DNA of 64,000 nucleotides from an uncultured Clostridia bacterium (GTDB taxonomy: Bacteria; Bacillota; Clostridia; Christensenellales; Borkfalkiaceae): the NCBI GenBank assembly GCA_934796775.1, contig CAKVPH010000002.1, positions 1-64,000 of the forward strand, given 5' to 3'. The notes below the pieces were generated by a model that worked only from the letters and a program-made list of their open reading frames with translations, was not told the origin of the DNA and searched no databases. Numbering within the stretch: the stretch's first letter is position 1; each line of letters starts with the position of its first letter. Position numbers and translations under genes: made by a program. Below are positions 34,781-45,900 of the stretch, piece by piece.

Positions 34781-36532
34781 ATGAAACTTAAAAAACTATG
34801 TGCTACAGTGCTTGCTTTTGCCTCGTTAGTCGGGTTTTCTGCCTGCGGTAACAAAATAATCGGCGGACAAAAGTCCTCTGACGACATTACGATTTTAACA
34901 ACCGCCGCGGTAGGCACTCCCACCACGCAGGACGATCCTTACAGAAAGTACATTAAAGATAATTTCGATTTAAACGCCACGCTGATAGCGGCAAGCGATT
35001 TTGCAACAACCGCTCAGCTTAAATTTTCTAATATGGACGATATGCCCGACATAGTTGCGTTTGAAAACGTCGATTCTTTCAGAGCTATATTCAATCAGGG
35101 CGTATTGCTTTCCGACTGGGCTCCGTATTTAAGCAAAATGCCTAATTTTTCAAAAATCATAGCGACCGAAGATGCCGACAGACCGGGCGAAGATTCCATA
35201 GCCAGACTTATGCTTACCGAAGATAACAAACTTACGGCTCTCTGGACTTTGCCGGATCCGCCGTCCTGGTCGCTTAAAATAAGAGAAGACTGGGCTGACG
35301 AATACCGCGCGACCACAACCGATTACTTAGTAAACGGTCAGGTTTATTATCCTGCGGGCGCAACCGCAACCAACGGCGGAAAATGGAATCCGAATACTCC
35401 CGAAGATTTGCTCAACTTTGCAAAATGGATAAAGATAAATAAAAATTCAGATCAATCGTCGCTCTCATGTTTCGGTTTTTCAACCGCGGGCGAACAAAAG
35501 GACTTTGGCGTATTAGGAACGTGGGTCCCGCTTATGTACGGATCCGTATGTCAGTTGCCGTGGGGAATTTATTTTAACGAAGACGGAAGCGTAGATTTTG
35601 GCATAACCGACGGAACCGAAAAGAAAATGCTTGATTTTATTTCCGTTTTAGTAAAAGAAAAACTTATCGAACCCAACTGGTATTATCAGAACGCCTCGCA
35701 AAAGACATCTACCGCAGGCAAAATAGGTATCGAATGGTATGTAGGCGAAATATCCGAAACCACGCAGGGTTACTTTACCCGTAACAAAATAAAGGACGAA
35801 AAAACGGGCGAAATAGTAAACACTCTCGACTGGTGGAAGACCTATCCCGTTCCCAAAGATCCCGATAGTCCGCGCGGCGGATATCAGCCTTCCGACGGAT
35901 TTTTAGGAACTATAATAACCGTTTCCGTAAAAGCCGCAAACGATAAAGCGAAAATGGAAAAGATTATAAAATTCCTGGACGATCTCGCAATGACTAAGGA
36001 GGTTGATGTGTCCGGCAATATAAAATATAACAGATCCAAAGCATACGACGCGCTCCGTTGGGGCGTAGGCGTTGAATCCGAACTTAAGTTTAAAACTATT
36101 TCGTCATCTGCGCAGGTTTATATTTACACGGGCGACGAAGGTTACAGCAAAAAACAATACCGTTCGCAATATCCGGGTGCATGGGACTGGGGAATGTTCT
36201 TCCGTTCCAAAGACGACGGCGTAGTTCAGGGAACTACCGATATAAACGTTACGCCGATCGTAAACAAAGTAATTCAGCACAACACCGAAACCGCAAGCTA
36301 CAAGAGAAAACTTCAGTACGGTTCAATATTAAAGCTCGATACGTCCACGGTATCAACGCTTACCAAAAAGATGCAGGCGTTTGAATATAAGTACGTCAAT
36401 ACCGTTTACGCAAGCGAAGCGGAAGCTTTAAAAGCCTACCAAGACTTTGTAGAAGACTGGAAAAAGAGCGGCGGCATCGCGCTTTTAAACGAAGCTAAAA
36501 AGCAATTCAAATCATACGGCTGGATAGCATAA
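34781..36532 (+). CDS. LplA-type sugar-binding lipoprotein (system 2)
   Basis: A 583-residue solute-binding lipoprotein with lipobox FSAC (Cys22). The large size and the pattern DDPYRKYIKDNF, DMPDIVAFE and LTALWTLPDPPSWSLKIREDW fit the LplA group of high-molecular-weight oligosaccharide receptors that pair with LplB/LplC. AAGGAGAG lies upstream. It captures the oligosaccharide at the outer face of the membrane and delivers it to the two preceding permeases. Confidence 0.93.
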   Translation: MKLKKLCATVLAFASLVGFSACGNKIIGGQKSSDDITILTTAAVGTPTTQDDPYRKYIKDNFDLNATLIAASDFATTAQLKFSNMDDMPDIVAFENVDSFRAIFNQGVLLSDWAPYLSKMPNFSKIIATEDADRPGEDSIARLMLTEDNKLTALWTLPDPPSWSLKIREDWADEYRATTTDYLVNGQVYYPAGATATNGGKWNPNTPEDLLNFAKWIKINKNSDQSSLSCFGFSTAGEQKDFGVLGTWVPLMYGSVCQLPWGIYFNEDGSVDFGITDGTEKKMLDFISVLVKEKLIEPNWYYQNASQKTSTAGKIGIEWYVGEISETTQGYFTRNKIKDEKTGEIVNTLDWWKTYPVPKDPDSPRGGYQPSDGFLGTIITVSVKAANDKAKMEKIIKFLDDLAMTKEVDVSGNIKYNRSKAYDALRWGVGVESELKFKTISSSAQVYIYTGDEGYSKKQYRSQYPGAWDWGMFFRSKDDGVVQGTTDINVTPIVNKVIQHNTETASYKRKLQYGSILKLDTSTVSTLTKKMQAFEYKYVNTVYASEAEALKAYQDFVEDWKKSGGIALLNEAKKQFKSYGWIA

Positions 36533-36544
36533 ATCAGGGAAAAT

Positions 36545-37867
36545 ATGAAAAAATTATTGAGTTTATTATTTACGGTTGTGGTAATGGCGGGCATTTTGCC
36601 CGTTGTATCCACGGCGGCAAAAGCCGAAGGCGAACTCTCGCATTATCGCCTTGAATTCGACGGACAAACCAAAGACAAAGTTACAAACGTCTATATTCCG
36701 TCGTCGGTCGGCGAAAAAGAGGAGTTTTCTAATCATTACTCGACTGAAAACGGAATTTTAAAACGGGAAAACGACCTTTTCGGCAAAGACGTTACCGGTA
36801 ATTATGCCGTAGCCTATTTAAACGATTTATATTTGAGATATTTTGAACTCGAAACCAACGTTTCAATCGGCAGCGGCGGACTTGAAGGCGTAGTGTTTGG
36901 AACCGACGATATATTTTTACGTCATATGACTGCGGGTAACGGGGTATATTTTATGCCCGATCCTTGCGTTGAAGTTTTCGGAATAAGCATAAGCCGCAAA
37001 AAATCTGCGCGCTTTACGCAAAAAAGCGGTTTTTACAATCTGAAATTAAAAGTTTGCGCGTCTTTTTTCCGCGTTTATATCGACGATAAACTCCTGATAG
37101 ACGAAGTTTATCCCGAAGAACTCATAACGTACGGAAGAATAGGACTTTTCACTGCTAATACAGACGGAAGTTTTTCTGGCGGAGTTACCGTTTACGAGCT
37201 TAACGATAAAGGCGAACGCATTCCGCTTGAAAACAAAAAAAACGTTGCGGGAGTTGCGGTTACAAACGACGTAATCGAAACAGAGCTTGAAAGCGGGCCT
37301 GAAAAACTTGAATATTCGGTAATTCCCGCTGACGCTGCAAATAAACGCGTAAGATTTTTGGCGGAAGATCCCAACGTTGCCATAGCCGATAAAGAGGGAT
37401 ATATTCATGCGTTAAAAGAAGGCACTACGGTTATTTACGTTATTGCCGAAGACGGCGGTTTTAAAGATTTTGTAGTTGTAACCGTAACAAAATCCGAAGT
37501 ATACCTGCAAGGCGTAACTCTTGATAAAACAAGCGAAAAGTTAGCCGTAGGCGAAAAGACTTATTTAATTGCAAGCTATTTCCCGCAGGAAGCCGAAAAC
37601 GAAGGCTATAAATGGAGCAGTTCGGATACTACCGTTGCCATAGTAAATAACGGTACGGTTACGGCAATAGGCGAGGGAACCTGCGTAATTACTTTAAAGG
37701 ATTACACGGGCGCATACAGCGCGGTCTGTACCGTTACGGTAAGCTCGAAATCAAACGAAGGCAAATCGTGCGGCGCGTCGATTGATATTTTCAACGCCCT
37801 TACGTTAAGCGCACTTTTGTTTGTTTCGGCTGTTTGCTTTACTTGCGTGCGGAGGAAAAAAATATGA
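36545..37867 (+). CDS. secreted laminin-G-like and Ig-like protein with Cys-type C-terminal signal
   Basis: A 440-residue protein with a signal peptide (about 1-27, ending AKA). A concanavalin/laminin-G-like sandwich spans about 30-225, with the usual HYRLEFDGQ opening and VYIDDKLLIDEVYPEELITYGRIGLF pattern read in two parts. Two Big_2-type Ig domains follow (about 230-310 and 318-400); the second carries LDKTSEKLAVGEK, WSSSDTTVAIVNNGTVTAIG and CVITL. The end has CGAS (Cys409), a hydrophobic stretch and RRKK. It probably displays a glycan-binding domain on the cell surface. Its stop overlaps the next start (ATGA). Confidence 0.8.
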   Translation: MKKLLSLLFTVVVMAGILPVVSTAAKAEGELSHYRLEFDGQTKDKVTNVYIPSSVGEKEEFSNHYSTENGILKRENDLFGKDVTGNYAVAYLNDLYLRYFELETNVSIGSGGLEGVVFGTDDIFLRHMTAGNGVYFMPDPCVEVFGISISRKKSARFTQKSGFYNLKLKVCASFFRVYIDDKLLIDEVYPEELITYGRIGLFTANTDGSFSGGVTVYELNDKGERIPLENKKNVAGVAVTNDVIETELESGPEKLEYSVIPADAANKRVRFLAEDPNVAIADKEGYIHALKEGTTVIYVIAEDGGFKDFVVVTVTKSEVYLQGVTLDKTSEKLAVGEKTYLIASYFPQEAENEGYKWSSSDTTVAIVNNGTVTAIGEGTCVITLKDYTGAYSAVCTVTVSSKSNEGKSCGASIDIFNALTLSALLFVSAVCFTCVRRKKI

Positions 37868-40392
37868 AAAAAACTAAAATACTCGCTTTTTCCGTAGCTT
37901 TTTTAACTTTTTGCGCGTCGCTTTTTGGTTGCACGCCTAAAACAAACAGTTCGGGCGACTCGGGGGATATAGTGAAAGGATTAAAACAAATCGTATATGA
38001 ATCTACAAAAAATCCGCAAAGAAAGGGCGGAAACGTAAACCTTGTAGTACCCGTTTCTTCGTCTGCGGTTACCGGCAATAAGCTTACGGCTTACGTTATG
38101 CTTGACGTCGCGCTTGAAAATTACAACTATTACGTTGTAGACTGGGGCGACGGCACCTGGAGTTATAACGGACCTTACGTTTATAACGAAGAGCATAAAG
38201 TTTTAGGCGAAGTATATCACACTTACAAAAAAGCGGGAACGTATAAAATTAAGGCGTGCGCGGTAAATCTTGCGCTGGGTACTCTTTACGGCTGGACGGA
38301 AGAGCAGACGTTAGTGGTTACGGGTGACGATTGTGTCGATGAACCTATACAAAACGTAACCCCTTTTGCGTCTTCGGTAATGAGCGACGAATACGGTCCC
38401 GAAAAAATTGCCGATAACGATAATTCCACGTCCTGGAAAAGTCAGATAGCAGAATCCGTCGCAAACGGCGATTACGTCGGTTATTATTTTGACGACTATT
38501 ATACGCTTAGCACTCTGGAAATAAAAATCCCGTCAAGCGTATCGGTTTTCCCGTCTAACATCACTATAGAATACACTACCGATATGGGCAAAACCTGGTA
38601 TATGTTACCGCATTATTATTACGTTTTACCTAATTCCGAAGGTCAGTATTCGTGCATAATGAACTTTCCTAATCCATGCGGCGCGACGCTCAGTCTGCCT
38701 TTGGACGAGATATCCGCAAACGGCATAAGATTCCGTTCGCTGATGTATCCGCTTTCAAGTTCGGGCGTTAAGTTTACCGAAGTTGCCGAAATGCGCGTTT
38801 ACGGCAAAAAAGGCACGCTTATGTACACGTCTGAAGACGGTTACTATAACGCCGATTTAAGCAATATGTGGGCTATCTTCGGCACGGCTAAAACCGAGGC
38901 GAGAATGTACAACTCTCTTCGCGGAGCGTCTACAAACGTAGAACCTTTCAGATGCGGACAAACCATGACCGCCTCTATCGAATGGACGGCTTGGAACGGC
39001 GCACAGCTCAACTGGGCGGGATATGACGATGCACTCAATATTCACGTTAATTCGCTTAAAAACGCGGTTTACGGCGGTGACGGTTGGTATTATGACAAAG
39101 CAAGCGGAAAATACGTTGTCGATACTTCCGAATACGAAAAAAATCAGAGAAACGACGGCTTTATATGGGCAACCGAAAGTTCGCCGCAACACCTTGGCAA
39201 GCAAAACCATTATACGAATAATTCTTCGCTTATAATCGCGTCAAGAGATTATTTGCTTTCGGGCAACAATACCGCAGGATTTTTGTCTTCGGTAAACGCC
39301 CGCGGACAGGTGATGATAGAAAAACTTCGTAAAGCCATGGAATATATGCTCGTCACATTAAACGGCGAATCCGGGCTTATGACCATATACGATCCGCGCA
39401 ACGACGGCACCGTCCGCGGAGTATCTTCCAACTACTGGGATTCACTCAACTTTTTCGGATACAATTCCGCTTACGAAAACGTTTTATTCTATGAATCCGT
39501 GCTTGCAATGGCGGATATAGAAGATTATCTCGGCAACGCCGCCGACGCGTCATACTATCGCAGCGTAGCCTCAAGAGTTAAAAAGGTTTTCAACAATACT
39601 TTCTGGGACGAACAAAAGGGCAGATATATAACTTCTATAAACGTAAAAGGCGACAGACTTGATTTCGGCATGACGTTTGTAAACTTTATGGCTGCTTCCG
39701 CCGGGCTTGCGTCCGACGCTCAGTTAAAGAGTATTTACGACTGGGTAGACGGCAAGCGTATTATCGAAAGCGACAGATCAAAAGGCGGAGATATTTATGC
39801 GTTTAAGGTTTCGGCAAGATCAAACACCGTACCCGTTGAAAGCATAGAAGAAGACGGCTTGCATTACTGGTGGTACAACGGTCACAGCTTTAACGACGTA
39901 CTTCCCGGAATGTGGGGCGAATACGGTTTGCAAATGCAAAACGGCGGCACTATTTTTTACACTTCGTATTACGATATCGCAGGAAGAGCAAATTTATCTT
40001 CCGATTTGGCGTCAAGCCGCTTTAACGTTATTATGGACGAGTTCCATAAAGATAGTTTAAGGCGCGATCCGCGCACGTCGTTCGGTATTTATCAGGTGAG
40101 CATAAACGGCGAGTTTCCTGAAAGCGGGCTTGTTCCGCTTACTTTCGTAACCCAAACGCTGGGTATTACTCCCGACATAAAAGGTTTGAAAATTTCGGCA
40201 AAACTACCTTCCGATTTGACTTACGCGGGAATAAAAGAATACCGTTACGGCAACAGAGTTTATTTAATTGAAGTGAACAAGAATTTAAAAGAACCCGAAG
40301 TTAAAAAGAACGGCGAAAAATACGAAGTTCGTCTTCCGGCAGGAAAAACCTGGTATATAACTTTGGAAAACAAGCTCATTTCGGGCAACTGA
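37864..40392 (+). CDS. lipoprotein with PKD-like, F5/8C-like and six-hairpin glycosidase-like domains
   Basis: An 842-residue lipoprotein from ATG 37864 (GGAGG upstream), lipobox LFGC (Cys23). A PKD-like domain (about 55-155) contains VVDWGDGTW and the closing YHTYKKAGTYKIKA. A discoidin/F5-8C-like sandwich follows (about 165-320), then a large alpha-helical (alpha/alpha)6-barrel region (about 335-760) with WATESSPQH, WDSLNFFGYN, YENVLFYESVLAMADIEDYL and HYWWYNGHSFNDVLPGMWGEYG, then a small beta-domain. The layout resembles glycosidases of the GH63/GH15/GH78 superfamily, but no family can be named. It probably cuts glycans outside the cell before uptake by system 2. Confidence 0.72.
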   Translation: MKKTKILAFSVAFLTFCASLFGCTPKTNSSGDSGDIVKGLKQIVYESTKNPQRKGGNVNLVVPVSSSAVTGNKLTAYVMLDVALENYNYYVVDWGDGTWSYNGPYVYNEEHKVLGEVYHTYKKAGTYKIKACAVNLALGTLYGWTEEQTLVVTGDDCVDEPIQNVTPFASSVMSDEYGPEKIADNDNSTSWKSQIAESVANGDYVGYYFDDYYTLSTLEIKIPSSVSVFPSNITIEYTTDMGKTWYMLPHYYYVLPNSEGQYSCIMNFPNPCGATLSLPLDEISANGIRFRSLMYPLSSSGVKFTEVAEMRVYGKKGTLMYTSEDGYYNADLSNMWAIFGTAKTEARMYNSLRGASTNVEPFRCGQTMTASIEWTAWNGAQLNWAGYDDALNIHVNSLKNAVYGGDGWYYDKASGKYVVDTSEYEKNQRNDGFIWATESSPQHLGKQNHYTNNSSLIIASRDYLLSGNNTAGFLSSVNARGQVMIEKLRKAMEYMLVTLNGESGLMTIYDPRNDGTVRGVSSNYWDSLNFFGYNSAYENVLFYESVLAMADIEDYLGNAADASYYRSVASRVKKVFNNTFWDEQKGRYITSINVKGDRLDFGMTFVNFMAASAGLASDAQLKSIYDWVDGKRIIESDRSKGGDIYAFKVSARSNTVPVESIEEDGLHYWWYNGHSFNDVLPGMWGEYGLQMQNGGTIFYTSYYDIAGRANLSSDLASSRFNVIMDEFHKDSLRRDPRTSFGIYQVSINGEFPESGLVPLTFVTQTLGITPDIKGLKISAKLPSDLTYAGIKEYRYGNRVYLIEVNKNLKEPEVKKNGEKYEVRLPAGKTWYITLENKLISGN

Positions 40393-40419
40393 CAGTAAGA
40401 TAAAGGAGATTTTTAAATA

Positions 40420-41205
40420 ATGAAAAAAGTAATTAAATTTATATCCTTTTCTATTTGTTGCGCGCTTATTTCGGGGCTGTGTTTTGTTCCGAACGCTTTT
40501 GTAAAAACAAAGGCGTCCGACGAATGGGATCAGGTAATAACCTTTGAAAGCGAAGAAGAAGTCGCTCAGAATTTTGATTTTCACTTTGCGTCGCAGCAAA
40601 ACGAAAGAAGAAGCGATAAGTTCGGTTACTCGTGGGAAATTTCCGGCGGCGCGTTAAAACGCATCGGCAATATAGATACCGCAAGCGACACGGTTAATAT
40701 CGCAATATTAACTTACCGCGGCAACGTTTATTCCGATTTTAAACTCAGCGTAGATTTTAAAGCCGGAACAAAAACGCCTTACTGGCCTGCGGTGTGTATC
40801 CGTCAGCAAATTCCCGGCAAGTATTACACAACGGAAGGCGGCGGCACGGGAATTTTCATGCAGCAAAACGGAAAAATCACCTTTTGGGGACCCATTACGG
40901 GCGGCATAATAGAAAAAGATATTCCTGCCGTTTCGTCATATTTTTCGGCGGTATGGCACAATCTTGAAATCACGGCTGCCGGAACGCTTGTAACCGTAAA
41001 ATTAGACGGCGTAAAGGTAGCCGAAGTATCGGTTCTTTCAACCGACTACGTTAAAGGTTATATTTCGCTTCAATCGGTAAACAACGACTGTATGTTCGAT
41101 AATTTTAAAATTAAAGATCTGTCGTCCGCAACCGAAAAGAAGAACGAAGAGAATAAATATGCAGGCTCGCACGAAGGTACGCCTTTAGACGATCTTGTAA
41201 AATAA
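40420..41205 (+). CDS. secreted laminin-G/DUF1080-like protein
   Basis: A 261-residue exported protein with an N-terminal signal sequence (about 1-35, ending KTKA). A single concanavalin-like beta-sandwich follows; the pattern FESEEEVAQNFDFHF, FKLSVDFKAG, WHNLEITAAGTLVTVKLDGVKVAE and GYISLQSVNNDCMFDNFKIKD is typical of laminin-G/DUF1080 domains. There is no C-terminal anchor and no lipobox, so it may be released or held by partners. AAAGGAG precedes the ATG. A glycan-binding or hydrolytic role cannot be told apart from sequence. Confidence 0.7.
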   Translation: MKKVIKFISFSICCALISGLCFVPNAFVKTKASDEWDQVITFESEEEVAQNFDFHFASQQNERRSDKFGYSWEISGGALKRIGNIDTASDTVNIAILTYRGNVYSDFKLSVDFKAGTKTPYWPAVCIRQQIPGKYYTTEGGGTGIFMQQNGKITFWGPITGGIIEKDIPAVSSYFSAVWHNLEITAAGTLVTVKLDGVKVAEVSVLSTDYVKGYISLQSVNNDCMFDNFKIKDLSSATEKKNEENKYAGSHEGTPLDDLVK

Positions 41206-41236
41206 AAATCCGATATTTATTCAGGAGGAAAAAAAG

Positions 41237-42931
41237 ATGAAAAAACTAATCGTAGCAATTTTGGTCGCTTCAATGCTTTTGTGCGTTGTAGCATGCAAAC
41301 CTACGGGCGGAAACGACTCGTCGTCAAGCTCCGGCACGACTGTTGACAGTTCGTCCTCAAGCTCCGGCGGCGGAACGGAAATTCCGCCCGAAACGCTTGA
41401 TATAACGCCTAAAGCCGCGCAAATTGACGTAAACGGCGCAAATAAAGACCTTGAATTTAACGTAGTTTACGGCGAGGGCTTATTTGAAGGTTTATATTTA
41501 AACGGCGAAAAAGTAAGCGAAACTCTGTACTCAAGAAGAGCGTCAAAACTCGTTCTTCCTTATTCGTATCTTTCGGGTTTTTCCGCAGGGGAATATGAAT
41601 TTGAATTAAGAACGGATACCGAAACGGTTTTATTTAAAGTAACCGTTATAAACGACGGAATAAACTTTACCGACGAAAACAGAGTTAAAGAATTTAACGG
41701 AGAAGACGTTGCTTTTTCGGTAGATTACGGCGGAAAAGATCTCAGTGCGTTTATAAACGGCGAAGCTATGCAAAAAACGGATTTCGCTTTTGAAAACGGC
41801 GTTTTTACCGTAAAAAAAGAATATTTAAATACGCTTAAATGCGGTGCATACGAAATAAAAATCGCGGCGGCAGGCGACGCGGTTAAATGTTATATTGTCA
41901 AAGGCTTTACCGCGGACGAACTGTTCGTTCTCGATTACGACGTATTCAAAGGAAAAATGAACGGTTACGGTCAGGATCTTACCGTAAGCGAAGAAGTTGA
42001 CGGAATTAACGGAATATCGGGCAGAGTGGTTTGCGAAGGCTCGGGAACTCTTATTCATTTCGGCGAAGAAAATATCGTTTACCCCTTTAAAGACGGTAAA
42101 AAATATACTTTATCCATGAAGATGAAGATAAACTCTGTAGTTGTTGGCTCAAGCAGTATTCTGGATCTTTTTATGCCGATTTATTTTAACAGGGAAGCGG
42201 GTAACAATTACGATATAGGCTATCTCAGATATAACGAAAGCGGCTTGTATTTTACTACCGAATCCGGTTGCAGAGATTATTCGTTAAAAGAAGAAAACGG
42301 CATATGGAATTTTTCATGCGAGTTTGTGTATAACGCGCAAACGCCCGAACTTGAAATTCCCGTATGGATGAAGTCCGATATTATAGTAGACGATATCATG
42401 ATAGTGCCTGCTATAAGAGAAGTCGTTTCTTCCGTTTCGGAAACGTTTGACGAAAAAATTCCCGAAAAAGGCTTTGGCTTCGGCTGCGAAAAGAGCCTTA
42501 AAGTTATATCGGAAGGCAACAATGCATTAAACCTAAAAAACACTAAGTCGGCAACGGCAATGGTTATCGGCGGCGAATTTTATCCCTTCGATTTTGAAGC
42601 GGGCGTAACTTACGCTTTCTCGTTCGATATAAGATTTAATGAGCTTGATACAACTAACTTTGTAATTGCGGGCAACAACTGCTATATGCCCGTAACTTTC
42701 GGCTCTGGCAGAGACGTAGCGTTTATCCGCGTTACAAAAACCGAAAACGAAATAACTCTTTTAAACGAGTCGCAAACGCTTGGCGACAATTCGTCCGTAA
42801 CCAAAGGCGAAAACGGTTTTTATACGCTCTATTTCGAATTCACGCCCACAGCCGAATGCGTAAGCCTTACCTTTGATATATGGATGGCAAGCGACATTGA
42901 TATCGACAATGTAACTTTAATAAAAAAATAA
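41237..42931 (+). CDS. lipoprotein with repeated beta-sandwich (CBM-like) modules
   Basis: A 564-residue lipoprotein, lipobox VVAC (Cys20), with a Ser/Gly-rich linker (about 28-50). Two short beta domains (about 55-140 and 145-225) are followed by two copies of a ~155-residue module (about 230-395 and 400-564). Each module has a Y-x-FSFDIK- or YTLSMKMK-like strand, MPIYFNRE or MPVTFGSG, a strand with Gly/Glu/Ser residues, and a closing DIDIDNVTLIKK- or DIIVDDIMI-type strand. The same module occurs twice in the esterase lipoprotein at 50811. It is probably a carbohydrate-binding module family; no catalytic residues are evident. AGGAGG lies upstream. Confidence 0.68.
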   Translation: MKKLIVAILVASMLLCVVACKPTGGNDSSSSSGTTVDSSSSSSGGGTEIPPETLDITPKAAQIDVNGANKDLEFNVVYGEGLFEGLYLNGEKVSETLYSRRASKLVLPYSYLSGFSAGEYEFELRTDTETVLFKVTVINDGINFTDENRVKEFNGEDVAFSVDYGGKDLSAFINGEAMQKTDFAFENGVFTVKKEYLNTLKCGAYEIKIAAAGDAVKCYIVKGFTADELFVLDYDVFKGKMNGYGQDLTVSEEVDGINGISGRVVCEGSGTLIHFGEENIVYPFKDGKKYTLSMKMKINSVVVGSSSILDLFMPIYFNREAGNNYDIGYLRYNESGLYFTTESGCRDYSLKEENGIWNFSCEFVYNAQTPELEIPVWMKSDIIVDDIMIVPAIREVVSSVSETFDEKIPEKGFGFGCEKSLKVISEGNNALNLKNTKSATAMVIGGEFYPFDFEAGVTYAFSFDIRFNELDTTNFVIAGNNCYMPVTFGSGRDVAFIRVTKTENEITLLNESQTLGDNSSVTKGENGFYTLYFEFTPTAECVSLTFDIWMASDIDIDNVTLIKK

Positions 42932-42959
42932 TAAAAATTATAAAATCAGGAGGAATTTT

Positions 42960-45900
42960 ATGAGAAAATCAATCAAAGCCATGCTTTGCGGCGCTCTTTC
43001 AGCCGTGTTTTTAACCACGGGGATTACCTCGGTGTCCGCAAGCGAACTAAGGAAAAATGCTTTAAACGCTCCCGAAGAGATTAAAGTAGAAAATCTTGCG
43101 CTCAACAAGCAAGCTTCTTTCCGTTCTCTTACCGATATGAGCGAAGAACTTGAAGCCTACGCATATTATCCCGACGGAAACGGTGACGCTTTCCCCGGCG
43201 AAGGCGCAGGACAGTACGTTTCAGACATGGCAAAAACTCACCTTACCGACGGCGAAAGCGCGGACTGGACGGGATTTAAAGCAAGTTCAACGGCAAAAGG
43301 CGTTACAGGTTGGGCGTACATAGATTTAGGCAATACTTACGACCTTACAAAGGTTAAATTACACCTGCTTGCCGCCTGGTGCTTTACCGATTTTGTAGTT
43401 CAGGTTTCGTCCGACGCAAATTTTGCCGAAAACGTAACCACGCTTTTCAGTACGGTAGACGAACTTAAATCCGGCGAAACAGCGGTATACTCGGGCGGTA
43501 AAGTCGGGCTTGATACTGCGACCATATCCATAACGGGTTGGAACGGCCGTATAGGCGTTGATTCCATGCAGGTGCAGGGTAACGTTTTTGCCTGTGATAC
43601 TAAAGCAAGATACGTCCGCGCCACCAACAGCGATTTAAATAACGGCGGAGCAACGGGCGAAACGGTATTTACCGAAATAGAAGTTTACGGCGTAACGTCT
43701 GGCGTATACGCACCTACGGCAAGCGCAAATTCGGGCTACTATGGCGAATATCCGCAAATTACGCTTTCAGCTAAAAATGCAGGTGCCGAAATTTATTACA
43801 CTTTAGACGGCAGCTATCCTACGCTTAATTCATTAAAGTATGAAGGCGCAATAACGTTAGGAGCCGAAAGAGCTTATGCATTGCAGGCTATTTCGGTTGT
43901 TGACGGAAAACAGAGTTTGCCCTGCGTTTATCAGTACAAACTCGGCGAAAAGCAGGACGAAGTTTCAAACAAAGCACTCGGCAAACAAGTTACTTTCCGT
44001 TCTCTTTCCGATATGAGCGTTGTTTTAGATGCCTATGCATATTATCCGGACGGCAACAGTTCTATTTTTGCGGGCGGCGGTCAATATGATCTTGCCGCGT
44101 GGGGCAATATGGAGCGTCTTACCGACGGCGATGCGAGTAACTGGGGCGGATTTAATTCACATTCCACGGCAGCCGGCGTTCAGGGCTGGGCGTTTTTAGA
44201 CCTTGGCGAAAGCATGCAGATAACCGAAATCAAGGTTCATATGCTTGCTGCATGGTGTTTTACTAACGTAGTGGTTCAAGTATCGGACGATCCGATGTTT
44301 ACACAAGGCGTTACCACAATATTCAGTACGGTAGACGAGCTTAAAGACGGCGAAACCATGGTATACGGTGACGGCAAAGTCGGACTTTCAGAAGAAACCA
44401 GAGCTTTAACGGGCTGGAACGGACAGGTAGGCGTAGACTCTATGCAAGCCGAAGGCAACAGATTTTCCGCTGACGTTACCGCAAGATACGTAAGAATTAC
44501 GAATACAGACGTCGGAAACGGCGGAGCAACAGACGAAACCGTGTTTAACGAAATTCAGGTGTTTGCAAAAAAACCTTCTTCGGGCGTAGAAGTTCCCGAC
44601 GCGGCAACTCAAAAAGCAGTAACTTCTGTTAAATGCGACGTACAAAATACCGTAGTTAAAAACGGCACTGCGTTACACGAAGTAATAGTCGGTTTGCCGC
44701 AAAACGTAACCCTTACTCTTACCGACGGAAGCGAAGTTCAGGCTTCGGCTATCTGGTCGTGCGAAAACTACTCGGCGGAAACAGCAGGCAAGTACGCCTT
44801 TGTTTTAAGCGTAAGCCTTCCCGAAAACGTAGCTGACGTTTTTGAAGCTACCAAGGATATATCCGTAGAAATAGAAGTTCTTTCGGTTGTCGATAAAGTC
44901 GAGTTAAAAACGGCTGTATCGAATGCTGAAAATATAGATACAAGCAAATATACTCCGTCAAGCGTAGCCGGTTTACAAAACGTATTAGCGGCTGCAAATT
45001 CGGTTGTGGCAGACGATAACGCAACTCAGCAACAGGTTGACGACGCAAAAGCAGCACTTGTCGCGGCAATAGCAAATCTCGTTGAAAAAGCCGATAAAAC
45101 TCAGATTAACGCGCTTATAACCGAGTGCGAAGCCATAAATTTAAACGAATATTTATCTTCCGGCAAAGCCGCGTTTGAGTCTGCGCTTGCTTCGGCAAGA
45201 ACTATTGCCGTCGATGACGATGCGCTTATATCTCAGGTAAACGGTGCGATTTCCGCACTCGAAAAAGCTAAAAACGCGCTTGAAAAACTTGCAGATACAA
45301 CAAAGCTTGCCGCACTTGTAAACGCAATTAAAGCCAAAAATTATAACGGCGAAAACTATACCGTGGCTTCGTTCGCCGCATTAGAAGACGCATTGACCGA
45401 AGCGGAAACCGCTCTTAACGGCGAAGTAAATCAGGCTACTGCAGATAAATTGTTTGCCGCGCTCGAAAATGCCGAAAAAGGCTTGCTGTCTTACGGCGAC
45501 GACGCAGCTTTAAAAGCTTTGATAGCCGAAGTAAAAGCTTTAAAAGCCGATGATTATACAAAATCCACCTTCGACGCGCTTGCAAAGGCAATTTCGCACG
45601 CCGAAACTTTTGTTGAAACAAAGCATTTGCAAAGCGAAATCGACGACGAATTAAATGCTCTCACGTCGGCAAAAACCGCACTTATCTACGTATCGGCCTT
45701 AAAAACCGTAATTGTCGAAGCCGAGCAAAAGAAAGCCGAAGATTATACAGATCTTTCGTTTGCGGGGCTTAAGGCCGCGCTCAATAACGCAAAACTTATA
45801 GTTAAAGACGAAAATGCTTCCAAAGAAGATATTTCCGCGGCAAAAACCGCACTCGAAACAGCTATAAGCAAACTTAAAGTAAAGCCCGTTGATTCGAGCA